Made by a program: the position numbers and the translations under genes | The notes under the pieces: generated by a model | Databases searched by the model: none | The model's input: only the letters and a program-made list of their open reading frames with translations | Told to the model about the DNA's origin: nothing | Source: Undibacterium paludis | GTDB lineage: Bacteria; Pseudomonadota; Gammaproteobacteria; Burkholderiales; Burkholderiaceae_D | Reading direction: 5' to 3' | Assembly: GCF_022568815.1 (NCBI RefSeq) | Contig: NZ_JAKZHX010000001.1 | Location: 310,001-374,000, forward strand | Length of the DNA stretch: 64,000 bases | Shown here: piece by piece, positions 8,001 through 17,333 of the stretch | Layout: every line of letters starts with the position of its first letter | How positions within the stretch are numbered: position 1 is the first letter of the stretch

Positions 8001-9260
8001 ATGACAAACACGACAACGACAGGCATTACCGCTGCCCAGCTTGCCACCATCGCCCAGGATTTTCAAACCCCTTGCTGGGCATATGATGCCACAATTATAA
8101 GATCACAGATTGCCCGCCTGCGTCAATTTGATGTCATCCGCTTTGCCCAAAAGGCATCAAGTAATATCCATCTTTTGCGTCTGATGCGCGAAGAAGGCGT
8201 CATGGTCGATTCTGTCTCTCTGGGTGAGGTGGAGCGTGCCCTGGCCGCCGGCTATGCCAGCCAGGCTGAGCATGGTGGTCACGCCCCTATCGTCTTTACT
8301 GCAGACCTGCTTGATCGCGCCACCTTGAAGCGTGTGGTGGAATTGAATATCCCGGTCAATTGCGGCTCGCCACAGATGCTGGAACAACTGGGCCAGGCCC
8401 ACCCTGGCCACGCTGTCTGGCTGCGCATCAATCCTGGTTTTGGCCATGGCCATAGCCGCAAGACCAATACCGGCGGTGAGCAAAGCAAGCATGGCATCTG
8501 GCATGAAGAATTGCAGCATGCGCTGGCGATCATTGATCAATACGGACTGACGCTGGTGGGGCTGCACATGCATATAGGCTCAGGCGTGGACTATGGCCAT
8601 TTGCAAAGCGTCTGCGATGCCATGATAGCGCAGGTGAAAATCTGCAATCGCGATTTGCAGGCAATCTCTATCGGTGGCGGCTTGTCCATCCCTTATCGCG
8701 GCGAAGAAGCAGTGGTCGATACAGCGCATTATTTCGAGATCTGGGACAAGGCCAGGAAAGAAATCGAGACCCTGCTTGGTCACAAGATCAGCATGGAGAT
8801 TGAGCCTGGCCGTTTTCTGGTGGCGCAATCAGGCCTGCTGATTTCTGAGCTGCGCGCACAAAAACAGGTAGGCAATAATTTCTTCGCCCTGGTTGATGCC
8901 GGTTTCAATGACCTGGTGCGCCCTTCCATGTATGGCAGTTATCACCGCATCAGTTGCCATGCGCCAGATGGCAGTTTGCGCACTACTGCCACCCGCCCAA
9001 CTGTGGTGGCCGGCCCCCTGTGCGAATCAGGTGATGTATTCACGCAAGAAGATGGTGGCGTCGTCACGACCCAGGCTTTGCCGGCCTGTGAAATTGGCGA
9101 CCTGTTTGTCTTCCATGACGCCGGCGCCTATGGGGCCAGCATGTCGTCCAACTATAACTCACGCCCGCTGATACCGGAGGTCCTGGTTGACGGTGACCAG
9201 ATCAGGCAAATCCGCCGCCGCCAGACAGTGCAGGAACTGATCGCGCTGGAAAATATCTGA
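8001..9260 (+). CDS. lysA: Diaminopimelate decarboxylase
   Basis: This 419-residue PLP-dependent fold-III decarboxylase converts meso-diaminopimelate to L-lysine, the last step of lysine synthesis. PLP-lysine motif FAQKASSN (K51), HIGSG phosphate-binding loop near 193, EPGR near 273, and CESGD with an active-site cysteine near 338 are all visible. Alanine/ornithine decarboxylase-like relatives share the fold, so a related decarboxylase cannot be fully excluded. The start ATG 8001 gives the usual N-terminus; an upstream in-frame ATG at 7899 lies inside the promoter region. It is divergent from an Lrp/AsnC regulator. Confidence 0.85.
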   Translation: MTNTTTTGITAAQLATIAQDFQTPCWAYDATIIRSQIARLRQFDVIRFAQKASSNIHLLRLMREEGVMVDSVSLGEVERALAAGYASQAEHGGHAPIVFTADLLDRATLKRVVELNIPVNCGSPQMLEQLGQAHPGHAVWLRINPGFGHGHSRKTNTGGEQSKHGIWHEELQHALAIIDQYGLTLVGLHMHIGSGVDYGHLQSVCDAMIAQVKICNRDLQAISIGGGLSIPYRGEEAVVDTAHYFEIWDKARKEIETLLGHKISMEIEPGRFLVAQSGLLISELRAQKQVGNNFFALVDAGFNDLVRPSMYGSYHRISCHAPDGSLRTTATRPTVVAGPLCESGDVFTQEDGGVVTTQALPACEIGDLFVFHDAGAYGASMSSNYNSRPLIPEVLVDGDQIRQIRRRQTVQELIALENI

Positions 9261-9294
9261 AGCGTGAGGAAGCTGCCAGATCAATCCGGCTCGT

Positions 9295-10155
9295 TTAATG
9301 CAGTTCTTCAATCAGGCCTGCCTTTCTGGCCTTGATGATGGCATTATTGAGTTTGGCAATAATGCCGTCATCCTTGTCTGCCCTGACTGCGAAATGAGTG
9401 GTGTCGATCAACAGGGGTTTGGGTAAAGCCACCAGCCTGACATCGTCCATCGACGGCAGGCCACCATCATATTCATCTCTGATGGCCTGCAATCTGTGTT
9501 CCACGACCCTGGGGTCTTTGCGCATGGCGCCAAAGGTAGCTGCATCCATGCGGCGGAACAGGAGTTTATAGATCCTGGATATCGGCAAGGGGTTGTCTGC
9601 CTCAACCTTGAACAAATTGTCTTTCATGGCATCAAATTCATCGCCATAACTATGGCCCCTTGGTATGCCTATGGTCTTGCCCTTGAGATCGGCATAGGAG
9701 TTGAAAGGGAATGTGGCGTCACTTCTGGTGACCAGAAAAATGTACCGGGATTGCACTGGCAATGAAAAATGGAAGTTTTTTTCCCGCTCTCTGGTTTTGC
9801 TGACGCCATACAAGATACCTTCACCGTTTTCCATCGCCCGCAACGCTCTTGGCCAAGGGTTACGCTGTTGTTGTATCTGTATATTTTCTGTTCTGGAGAT
9901 GAAGTCGAAAAGCTTGTCCAGCTTTTCCATAGGGATTTGTTGTCCGCGATGATCGATGGGGTCGGAGGTCAGGATGACAATTTCTTTTGCGAAGGCAGGC
10001 GGGAAGGCAAATAACAGACAAAACAGACAAGTCAGTAAACAAGGCCAGATGCCATATCGCGACAAGCGGAAAAGCAGGTCAGGACGTCGATAGCGCCACG
10101 GTCGACTTTGGTAAGACTGGCTGGTTTCTCGCTTCATTGGCACGATCCGTATCAT
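9295..10155 (-). CDS. Periplasmic solute-binding protein, amino-acid type (SBP_bac_3-like)
   Basis: The 286-residue product carries an unusually long basic N-terminus before a hydrophobic signal segment (about 33-56, ending PPAFAKE), then a type-II periplasmic binding fold with YADLKGKTIGIPRGHSYG, a hallmark of this family. No ABC permease or ATPase is adjacent, so it may be an orphan receptor or feed a distant transporter. ATG 10135-10137 would remove six residues; no strong ribosome-binding site favours either start. The ligand is unknown. Confidence 0.65.
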   Translation of the reverse strand: MIRIVPMKRETSQSYQSRPWRYRRPDLLFRLSRYGIWPCLLTCLFCLLFAFPPAFAKEIVILTSDPIDHRGQQIPMEKLDKLFDFISRTENIQIQQQRNPWPRALRAMENGEGILYGVSKTREREKNFHFSLPVQSRYIFLVTRSDATFPFNSYADLKGKTIGIPRGHSYGDEFDAMKDNLFKVEADNPLPISRIYKLLFRRMDAATFGAMRKDPRVVEHRLQAIRDEYDGGLPSMDDVRLVALPKPLLIDTTHFAVRADKDDGIIAKLNNAIIKARKAGLIEELH

Positions 10156-10437
10156 CCACAGTAAACCTGGCGTACACCTTTACCTGCACTGAGCACGCCT
10201 ATATCCCGTCCCCTGTTCTATCACATGAGGGACAGCCTTTATCTTGAGGGGGTAAAACAGGCAACAAGCAAACTCCAGCTTGTCGGAGAATTGCAAAATC
10301 GAAATGATGAAATCGATAAAGAATAATAACGTCAATATACTGCTACAGCAAGTACGATGACTGATGACAAAAATAAAAACCGCAGCCTGACATCAGCCGT
10401 GCTGCGAATTTTATTCCAGTAAGTTTTTTTAAGGCAC

Positions 10438-10980
10438 TTAACCTTTGGCAGCGGGGGCAGGTGCATCAATTACCGCCTTGATATGCGTCCATTGCGCCGG
10501 TTTGATGGCTCCCTTGAAAGATTCGATGACCTTGCCGTCGCGACCGATCAAAAAGGCCGTTGGTGTGGCAAAGACCTTGCCAAAATTGTCCTTGTAGCTG
10601 GGGTCATTACGCCACAGGGAAGGGAAATTCTGGTTGGTCTTGGTCATCCAGTTGGACAGCCTGGAGTATTCGTCAATGTCAGACATGGCATCATCTATGC
10701 TGACCGTTACCATTTCAAAGCCGGATTTTTTATTGGCTTCGTAAAATTTGCGGAAGGTTGGCATTTCTGCGCGGCAAGTCGGACACCAGGTTGCCCAGAA
10801 AGTCACCAGCACCACATCCCCCTTGGCAGGATTGAGTTTATAGGCTTTACCATTCAACATGGTGCCAGACAAAGCAGGCTTGGCTGGAAACTCTTCCTTG
10901 CCGGCGGCGTGGCTCAATTGCACTGACAAGGCAGCAGCCAGAATACTGGCAGCAACAAAAAACTGTTTCATTCGGAACAT
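10438..10980 (-). CDS. Periplasmic TlpA-like thioredoxin
   Basis: This 180-residue protein has a signal peptide (about 1-26, ending LSHAA) and a TlpA/ResA-type thioredoxin fold with redox motif CPTC at C66-C69 (FWATWCPTCR) and the cis-proline segment FATPTAFLIG. It most likely acts in the periplasm as a disulfide reductase. ATG 10978-10980 is chosen because GGAG sits seven bases upstream. An alanine/proline-rich tail (DAPAPAAKG) ends the protein. It appears monocistronic and is the second TlpA-like gene in the window. Confidence 0.82.
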   Translation of the reverse strand: MFRMKQFFVAASILAAALSVQLSHAAGKEEFPAKPALSGTMLNGKAYKLNPAKGDVVLVTFWATWCPTCRAEMPTFRKFYEANKKSGFEMVTVSIDDAMSDIDEYSRLSNWMTKTNQNFPSLWRNDPSYKDNFGKVFATPTAFLIGRDGKVIESFKGAIKPAQWTHIKAVIDAPAPAAKG

Positions 10981-11109
10981 GGTCTTACTCCATTCTATAT
11001 CGTATGCGGGACTGACGAAAACAAGCTGTTACAGCTTGGTCGTAAGACTCCGATAAATCTTACAATTGATTTATTCATGATAGCCCAGTTCAGGCAAAGC
11101 TGGTTTTTA

Positions 11110-11868
11110 CTACAGCGCTATCTCGGGATATGCCGCCGACCGTGTACCAGGTCTCGCCGGATTGTCTGCCGCGCGATAAGTAAATACCATGGAAAACTTG
11201 GTCGCCGCCGTCTGGTTCTTGCCAGCGGCATGAAACAGGTTGCTATGAAAAAGCAGCACATCTCCCTGTTGCAACGGTACCGGCACGGCCTGTGCCAGCA
11301 AGCCCTGGTTCTGTGGCAGGTCGCTGCGCAGAAACTGCGCCTGATCCAGTTGCCCTGCATCAATATCGAGCTTGTGGGACGCCGGTATCACCAGCAGGCA
11401 ACCATTTTCCAGGGTCTCGTTGCGCAGCGCCAGCCAGGCTGACACCAGTTCTGCTTTTTGAAAATTCCAGTAACGGCTGTCCCTGTGCCAGCCAGTCGCG
11501 GTTGAATACTGCGGCTGCTTGGTCATGATGCAATTATGATGCGCCTGGGACAGGCAAGCCCCCTGCCCCAGCAATTGTAATAATGGTTCCGCCAGGACCT
11601 TGCCGGTGGCCCACTGTGCCAATCTGGCATCGCGGGCATAAGCTTGCAACAGACGCCTGGCCGTCAGACCACCTTCTGCTTCTCGCGAAGCCGGGGCGCC
11701 TGGGTAGCGGGTATCGGCTTCGTATTCTATGGGCTGGGCATGGGCGGCCAATTGCTGTTCAGTAAACTGCAACACTTCCTGGCAAAAAGCAGGGCTGGCT
11801 TGTTGTCTTAAAACCAAAAACCCTTGTTCCGCAAATTCTTGTAACTGTTGGGTACTTAACATGGTCAT
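11110..11868 (-). CDS. Phytanoyl-CoA dioxygenase (PhyH) family oxygenase
   Basis: This protein of about 252 residues belongs to the non-haem Fe(II)/2-oxoglutarate PhyH family. The iron ligands are visible as WHRD (His-x-Asp) in the middle and FHAAG later, followed by an arginine-rich segment (RAADNPARPGTRS) expected to bind 2-oxoglutarate. An N-terminal EFAEQGFLVLR segment is typical. The substrate is unknown: the family covers lipids, natural products and phosphonates. It is divergent from aroG and has no pathway partner nearby. GTG 11871, ATG 11868 and ATG 11862 are possible starts; 11868 has the best spacing. Confidence 0.75.
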   Translation of the reverse strand: MTMLSTQQLQEFAEQGFLVLRQQASPAFCQEVLQFTEQQLAAHAQPIEYEADTRYPGAPASREAEGGLTARRLLQAYARDARLAQWATGKVLAEPLLQLLGQGACLSQAHHNCIMTKQPQYSTATGWHRDSRYWNFQKAELVSAWLALRNETLENGCLLVIPASHKLDIDAGQLDQAQFLRSDLPQNQGLLAQAVPVPLQQGDVLLFHSNLFHAAGKNQTAATKFSMVFTYRAADNPARPGTRSAAYPEIAL

Positions 11869-12053
11869 CACAATTCTCGGTGAGCAAGTCTCTATTCTGC
11901 CAGCATCCGAACAATACTGCTCCAGAATGGTGCAGGTGTGCCTTCAGCAAATAGGGCAAGCTTGTACTGCGTTTTGTGTATGACAGGCAAATTGCGATAA
12001 ATATCCTGGTTTGGGTCATAATGTAGGTCATCTTTTTGCTTTTTTTACCAACC

Positions 12054-13109
12054 ATGACACATACCATATTAGAAAACATCAACGTCAGTTCTTTCGAGAA
12101 CATGCCTACCCCTGAAGAATTGCACACCCGCCTGCCTCTGAGCGACCTGGCCGGTGATGTCGTCGAACAAAGCCGTGAAAGCCTGCGCAACATACTGGAA
12201 CGCAAGGACAAGCGCCTGTTCGTCGTGGTTGGTCCCTGCTCCATCCATGACCCGGTGGCCGGTCTGGATTATGCACGCCGCCTCAAAGCCCTGCAGGAAG
12301 AAGTCAAGGACGTGATGCTGCTGGTCATGCGCGTGTATTTTGAAAAACCACGTACCACGACGGGCTGGAAGGGTTATATCAATGATCCATATATGGATGA
12401 TTCTTTCCGCGTCGATGAGGGCATGGAAAAAGCCCGCAAGTTCCTGCTCGATGTCTGCGAACTTGGCCTGCCGACCGGAACGGAAGCGCTCGACCCGATC
12501 TCGCCGCAATACCTCGGCGACCTGATCGCCTGGACTGCAATCGGTGCGCGCACCACAGAATCACAGACCCACCGCGAAATGTCGTCCGGCCTGTCTACCC
12601 CTGTGGGTTTCAAGAACGGTACAGATGGTGACATCAGCATCGCCATCAATGCCATTTTGTCGGCATCACATCCGCATTCTTTCCTCGGTCTGAATGGTCA
12701 GGGCCGTGTCTCTATCGTACGCACCAGTGGCAATCAGTATGGTCATGTGGTCTTGCGTGGTGGTGGTGACCGCCCGAATTACGATACCGTATCCGTCGCC
12801 ATGGCCCAGCAGGCGCTTGTCAAAGCCAAGCTGCCACCGAATATCGTGGTCGACTGCTCGCACGCCAACAGCTACAAGAAACCGGAACTGCAACCGCTGG
12901 TCATGGCCGATGTCGTCAACCAGATTGCCAATGGCAACAAGGACATCGTCGGCGTCATGATCGAATCCAACATCGTTGCCGGTAACCAGCCTATCCCCGC
13001 AGATTTATCGCAACTCAAATACGGCTGCTCGGTCACTGATGCCTGTGTGGATTGGGAAACGACAGAGAAGATGTTGCGGGATGCGGCGGCGAGATTGCGT
13101 CAACAATAA
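12054..13109 (+). CDS. aroG: 3-deoxy-7-phosphoheptulonate (DAHP) synthase, class I
   Basis: This 351-residue enzyme joins phosphoenolpyruvate and erythrose 4-phosphate in the first step of the shikimate pathway. Family signatures are clear: VVGPCSIHDP, MRVYFEKPRTT, PTGTEALDPISPQY, GARTTESQTHREM, VGFKNGTDG and VDCSHANSYKK. Length and motifs match the E. coli AroG/AroF/AroH type; which aromatic amino acid inhibits it cannot be assigned from motifs alone. The start MTHTIL at 12054 is preferred over an in-frame ATG at 12036. A hairpin ends the transcript. Confidence 0.93.
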   Translation: MTHTILENINVSSFENMPTPEELHTRLPLSDLAGDVVEQSRESLRNILERKDKRLFVVVGPCSIHDPVAGLDYARRLKALQEEVKDVMLLVMRVYFEKPRTTTGWKGYINDPYMDDSFRVDEGMEKARKFLLDVCELGLPTGTEALDPISPQYLGDLIAWTAIGARTTESQTHREMSSGLSTPVGFKNGTDGDISIAINAILSASHPHSFLGLNGQGRVSIVRTSGNQYGHVVLRGGGDRPNYDTVSVAMAQQALVKAKLPPNIVVDCSHANSYKKPELQPLVMADVVNQIANGNKDIVGVMIESNIVAGNQPIPADLSQLKYGCSVTDACVDWETTEKMLRDAAARLRQQ

Positions 13110-13129
13110 TCTGGCAAAGTGACTATTGA

Positions 13130-13159
13130 AACAGGCGCAGCATTTCGTATGCGCCTGTT
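13130..13159. terminator. Hairpin between convergent aroG and hutF
   Basis: AACAGGCGCA (13130-13139) pairs perfectly with TGCGCCTGTT (13150-13159) across a 10-base loop. It lies between the 3' ends of aroG and hutF. The following T-run is short on both strands, so it is a weak or bidirectional terminator. Confidence 0.55.
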
Positions 13160-13187
13160 CATTCTTTAGATGGGCATTCAGAAAATT

Positions 13188-14549
13188 TTATAGTGCGCGC
13201 AGGCTGCGAATGCAAGCACCATAGGCTGACTGTATCTCTGCTTGCTGCAGGTGCTTGCCATTTTGAACGACCAGCTTTCCCCCGACATAAACATCCCGCA
13301 CCAGATTATCATTGCCCGCAAATATCCAGGTATTGAGTACATCTGCACTACTGATACCTGCGAGATTCGGATGCTCATCATCAAGTACCACGATTTCAGC
13401 GCGGTAACCAATACTTAGCTGCCCAAGTTGACGCCCGCTGGCTTGCGCACCACCTTGCAGGGCAGCCTGATACAGAAAATCACCTACCTTGCGCTGTGCC
13501 GGAATACTTGCAATATTGCGACCTTGCAGGCGCAGGCGCTGTCCATATTCCAACCAGCGCAATTCTTCCACCGGGCTTTGCGACACATGGCTGTCACTGC
13601 CTACACCAAAGCGGCCACCGGCGGCGATGTAATCTGGCAAATCAAAAAATCCATCACCGAGATTACCTTCTGTGGTCGTACAGATGCCGGCTACTGCACC
13701 ACTGCTGGCGATACCCTGTACCTCTGCCTTGTTCAGATGGGTGGCATGCACCAGGCACCAGCGTTCATCGACCAGGCCGGTATCGAGCAAGAGTTCTACC
13801 GGACGCCTGCCTGAATAGGCAATACAGGCATCGACTTCTTTTTGTTGCTCAGCGATGTGGACATGGATGGGACGAGCGCCAGGGAGTGCCGCCACCAGTT
13901 CACGTATCTGGCTGATGCTGGCGGCACGCAGTGAATGCGGTGCAACGCCGATTTCAACCTGGGCACTGCGTTTACCTTCCAGCGCTGTGATCAATTGCAT
14001 GATCTCGGTCACATTGGTAGAGAAGCGACGTTGATCATGACGCAGCATCTGTTCGCCAAAATCAGCATAGCTGTACAACACGGGCAGCATGCTGATACCC
14101 ATACCAGCCTGCTCTGCCGCAGCGATCACGCGTTCTGCCATCTCGGCTGGGCGGGCATAAAAACTACCGTCCTGATCACGGTGCAAATAATGGAATTCGC
14201 AGACGGCGGTATAGCCGTGGCGCAGGCATTCCGCATACAGCTGCGCGGCGATGGCCTGGATTTGCTCGGGGGTGATATGCAGAGCATAACGGTACATCAG
14301 ATCACGCCAGGTCCAGAAGCTGTCCTTGCCCTCGCCCGCCATTTCTGTCATGCCAGCCATGGCGCGCTGGAAGGCGTGCGAATGCAGATTGGTCATGCCA
14401 GGCAAGGCAAACTGCACCTGATTCTCGTATGCCTGCAATTCTGTATTTTGTTCTATCTGATTGAAGTCGCCATCATCATTCCAGTGCAGGCGGACATTGC
14501 TGACCCAACCTTGCGGCAGCAAAGCATTGTGTGCAAATAAACTGCTCAT
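13188..14549 (-). CDS. hutF: Formimidoylglutamate deiminase
   Basis: This 453-residue amidohydrolase-superfamily enzyme removes ammonia from N-formimino-L-glutamate to give N-formyl-L-glutamate in histidine degradation. Metal-binding LHSHAFQR (H56, H58), HVHIAEQQKEV, VHATHLN and GSDSHVSQSPVEELRWLEY match HutF. Its start overlaps the stop of hutG by four bases (ATGA), showing translational coupling; HutG uses its product directly. The hutU, hutH and hutI genes are not in the window. Confidence 0.92.
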   Translation of the reverse strand: MSSLFAHNALLPQGWVSNVRLHWNDDGDFNQIEQNTELQAYENQVQFALPGMTNLHSHAFQRAMAGMTEMAGEGKDSFWTWRDLMYRYALHITPEQIQAIAAQLYAECLRHGYTAVCEFHYLHRDQDGSFYARPAEMAERVIAAAEQAGMGISMLPVLYSYADFGEQMLRHDQRRFSTNVTEIMQLITALEGKRSAQVEIGVAPHSLRAASISQIRELVAALPGARPIHVHIAEQQKEVDACIAYSGRRPVELLLDTGLVDERWCLVHATHLNKAEVQGIASSGAVAGICTTTEGNLGDGFFDLPDYIAAGGRFGVGSDSHVSQSPVEELRWLEYGQRLRLQGRNIASIPAQRKVGDFLYQAALQGGAQASGRQLGQLSIGYRAEIVVLDDEHPNLAGISSADVLNTWIFAGNDNLVRDVYVGGKLVVQNGKHLQQAEIQSAYGACIRSLRAL

Positions 14550-15361
14550 GCAGCGCTCCCTTGTGTCTTGTTCCAGTCCAGGCAGGATTGCAGCAATTGT
14601 CTGAGCAAAGGCTGCACCCGTGTTGCCAGGTCGGGTCTGTACGCATAGGGAGCTGCTTCATCCATGTAGATGCATTGGCTCATTTCCAGCTGCACGGCAT
14701 GGATGTGCCTGTGCGGCTGGCCATAATTGCGGGTGATAAAACCGCCCTTGAAACGGCCATTGAAAACGTGCGTATAGGCTTGCGCATGGTTAGAGTCTTG
14801 CAAACATGCTTGCAGTGCATTCTGCATGCCGGTAGCACAGGATTTCTGGTCAGCGGTACCAAAATTAAGGTCTGGCAATTTGCCTGCAAAAAAACGTGGC
14901 ACCAGTGAGGCGATGGAATGCGCATCCCACAGGATGACGCTGCCATGCAGGCTCAACAAGCGTTCCAGCTCTTGTTGTAATTGCTGGTGATAAGGCTGCC
15001 AGTAAGCAGTAATGCGACGCTGGACTTCCGCCTCTGTCGGCAGGCTATCAAGTGCGTACAGCGGCTGTTTGGCAAAGGTGTCGACCGGGCACAAGCCGGT
15101 TGTATCCTGACCAGGATACAGATTGGCATTATCAGATGAGCGGTTGAGGTCGATCACATAGCGTGAATATTCTGCTGCGATGGTGGATGCCCCCAGCTCT
15201 GCCGCCATATTGTAGAGGCTGCACAAATGCCAGTCAGTATCGGCTTTTTCTTGCGCGACTGGCAGCATCTGGCTGGCAATATCATCCGGTATGCAAGTGC
15301 CGACATGGGGCATGGAAATCAGTAGGGGCACGCTGCCCTGTTGAAAGTGATAAGCAGTCAT
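14546..15361 (-). CDS. hutG: N-formylglutamate deformylase
   Basis: This 271-residue zinc hydrolase splits N-formyl-L-glutamate into formate and glutamate, the final step of the five-enzyme histidine route. SMPHVGTCIP, NRSSDNANLYPGQ, LWDAHSI and GRFKGGFITRNYG are characteristic of HutG/FGase. It sits between the IclR regulator (13 bp upstream) and hutF (overlapping), so the three probably form one transcript. Confidence 0.92.
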   Translation of the reverse strand: MTAYHFQQGSVPLLISMPHVGTCIPDDIASQMLPVAQEKADTDWHLCSLYNMAAELGASTIAAEYSRYVIDLNRSSDNANLYPGQDTTGLCPVDTFAKQPLYALDSLPTEAEVQRRITAYWQPYHQQLQQELERLLSLHGSVILWDAHSIASLVPRFFAGKLPDLNFGTADQKSCATGMQNALQACLQDSNHAQAYTHVFNGRFKGGFITRNYGQPHRHIHAVQLEMSQCIYMDEAAPYAYRPDLATRVQPLLRQLLQSCLDWNKTQGSAA

Positions 15362-15374
15362 GATGTCTTCCGTT

Positions 15375-16139
15375 TTATGGATGTTGTAATTTGCGGCTGA
15401 GCCTGTCAGCTGCTTTTAAAGTCATGTTAATCAATTCTTGCTTGCGGTCTTGTATGCGTTGTGCCGGTGCCATCAGGGACAGGGTGGCTTCGAGTTTGTT
15501 GCGACCAGAAAATACCGGGGCGCTGACACCCCAGATGCCGAGGTCAATTTCATTTTCACTGGTCGCGTAGCGTTGCTCGCGTATTGTTTGCAGTTGATAG
15601 AGCAAAGAGTCGCGCTGCCCCTCTGAACCCGGCACATCCTCAAGAAAATTTTCGGCAATCAGTGCTTCTTGTGTAGCTGGTGGCAAGAATGCGAGCAAGG
15701 CTTTGGCAGAAGCACCGCGCACGCTGGAGCTGGCTCGCCCTTTGGCAAATGAGCAGCGCAAGGCTTGCTGGCTTTCCTGCATATCCAGGCAAACGACCTG
15801 CCCGTTCACATAAGCGAGCAAACCTACGCTTTCGGCTGACTTCTGCACCAGTTCAGCCAGTTCGTCACGGGCAGCGCTCATCAGCCAGGAGTGCTGGTCA
15901 AAACCGCGTGCCAGTTGTACTGCCAACGGGCCGGGTTCGTATAAGCCGGTTTGCGCGTGTTCCTGCACCAGCCCCCACTTCTTTAAAGGAGCAAGCTGGC
16001 GATACAGTGTGCTCAGTGGCAAACCGGTTTGTTCCACCAGTTCACGTGCGGACAGCGCTTCACCATGGCGAGCGATACAGGCCAGTACCTGCAGCACGCG
16101 TTCGCTTTGAGGAATACTATCTTTGTGAAATACAGTCAT
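15375..16139 (-). CDS. IclR-family transcriptional regulator
   Basis: This 254-residue protein has an N-terminal winged helix (SERVLQVLACIARHGEALSA, then LPLSTLYRQLAPLKKWGLV) and a C-terminal IclR ligand-binding domain (GVSAPVFSGRNKLEATLSLM). It is the first gene of a likely operon with hutG and hutF and is probably their regulator, in place of the usual GntR-type HutC. That role is inferred from position; the ligand may be a histidine-pathway intermediate. Confidence 0.85.
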   Translation of the reverse strand: MTVFHKDSIPQSERVLQVLACIARHGEALSARELVEQTGLPLSTLYRQLAPLKKWGLVQEHAQTGLYEPGPLAVQLARGFDQHSWLMSAARDELAELVQKSAESVGLLAYVNGQVVCLDMQESQQALRCSFAKGRASSSVRGASAKALLAFLPPATQEALIAENFLEDVPGSEGQRDSLLYQLQTIREQRYATSENEIDLGIWGVSAPVFSGRNKLEATLSLMAPAQRIQDRKQELINMTLKAADRLSRKLQHP

Positions 16140-16295
16140 GATGCCTGAGCCAGAAAAGCATTGTCAGGCTTATTTTAGCAATCAAATGGGAAACATCAAG
16201 AATTGATTCTCGTCTGATGAGAATCAATCCCCAGTATTTTCCCCTTATTTTTTACAAAAAGGTTAATGTTTCTAGAAAAACAGATTCAACAGATT

Positions 16296-16595
16296 TCAGT
16301 CATGATTGTCATGACTACCGGCATGACCTTTATTTGACAGAGAAAATTCGATGAGGTCCTCGTCAGGAATAGTATCGCTGTCTACATATTTTCCGCTTGG
16401 CGGCCCGAGGCTGGGTTGTACAAAAACATAACAAGCCAACGCATCAATGACTGGCAACAACCAGATCAGCCCACATTGTGCATATTTTTGGACAGGCTCA
16501 TAGAAGTCACTCTTCGCCAGCAAATACGTTACATATAAATTCATTGCCAGCAAAACGCTGACAATGAATATGGCGACAACGACGAGGGTATTCAT
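16296..16595 (-). CDS. Small membrane protein of unknown function
   Basis: The product of about 99 residues has two hydrophobic segments, one near the N-terminus (LVVVAIFIVSVLLAMNLYVT) and one around the middle (CGLIWLLPVIDALACYVF), followed by an acidic then histidine-rich tail (GHAGSHDNHD). ATG 16593-16595 is preferred over a TTG at 16616. It follows the SPOR-domain gene by 42 bp on the same strand. I do not recognise a family. Confidence 0.5.
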   Translation of the reverse strand: MNTLVVVAIFIVSVLLAMNLYVTYLLAKSDFYEPVQKYAQCGLIWLLPVIDALACYVFVQPSLGPPSGKYVDSDTIPDEDLIEFSLSNKGHAGSHDNHD

Positions 16596-16637
16596 ATTTA
16601 CAGAATGACAGGGCAAAGGGACTGGCCGTGAGAGCGC

Positions 16638-17318
16638 TTAACTCCTGCTATAGGCCGTTGCCTGGCAATTGCGGTTTTCCTGCGCCGGGAATTCTGCCTT
16701 GATAGCGTCATACTTTGCTTTTTCGTCGCTGCTCAAAGTACGCAACTGGTAGGCAAATTTATTGGTGCTGACGGTACGCGGGCCAACGCGGGCAGAGCGT
16801 ACGCCTTTATTATTGAGATTGTTCAAGTGTAATTTTGCTGCCTCTTCAGTCTTGAATACCCCCAAAGAGATACCGAAACGCATACTGCTCTGATCCTGAA
16901 TCACATAAAAATCGGTGATGCCCAGGCGACGCAGCTCCCCGGCTTTTTTATCCGCCCCTTCTTTGGATCCCTGGGAGGGGATGAATACCATGTGAGTCGC
17001 CACATCCACGACATTGATGCGTGATTGCCTGTCACCAAGAGCCAGGGTCTTGAGCTTGTCTTCTATCCTGGGCAGATCAGTCTGCAAAAAATTGCCGACT
17101 TCAAGGCAGGCAATGACTTCCGGTTTTTTGTCGTGCCCGGGTTCAGTGGGTGTTGCCGCTTCGCTGGCAGTGATAAGTTTGAGCTGGTCAGCATGGTGCT
17201 GCTTCTTCAGTCGCTCGGGCTCATGGGTATCGAGGGACCAATGTCCCAGGTAACCAAGATTGAAGGCCAGCAAAAAGCCATTCAATAACAGCAAGCTCCA
17301 GAATAAGAATCGCAGCAT
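16638..17318 (-). CDS. SPOR-domain membrane protein
   Basis: This 226-residue protein has one N-terminal membrane helix (about 3-22) and a C-terminal SPOR fold (about 100-180; HMVFIPSQGSKEGADKKAGE and FGISLGVFKTEEAAKLHLNN). SPOR domains bind denuded peptidoglycan glycans at division sites. It lies 15 bp after coaX on the same strand, an arrangement common in Burkholderiales. Its exact role in the envelope is unknown. Confidence 0.75.
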   Translation of the reverse strand: MLRFLFWSLLLLNGFLLAFNLGYLGHWSLDTHEPERLKKQHHADQLKLITASEAATPTEPGHDKKPEVIACLEVGNFLQTDLPRIEDKLKTLALGDRQSRINVVDVATHMVFIPSQGSKEGADKKAGELRRLGITDFYVIQDQSSMRFGISLGVFKTEEAAKLHLNNLNNKGVRSARVGPRTVSTNKFAYQLRTLSSDEKAKYDAIKAEFPAQENRNCQATAYSRS

Positions 17319-17333
17319 GGTAAGTAAGTGTAA

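Noticed and set aside
11110-11868. PhyH-family protein as PhnY, partner of the PhnZ-like HD protein
   Set aside because: It is about 42 kb from the phosphonate island, sits beside aroG and has no phosphonate-specific motif that I can name. The family is too broad to support the link.
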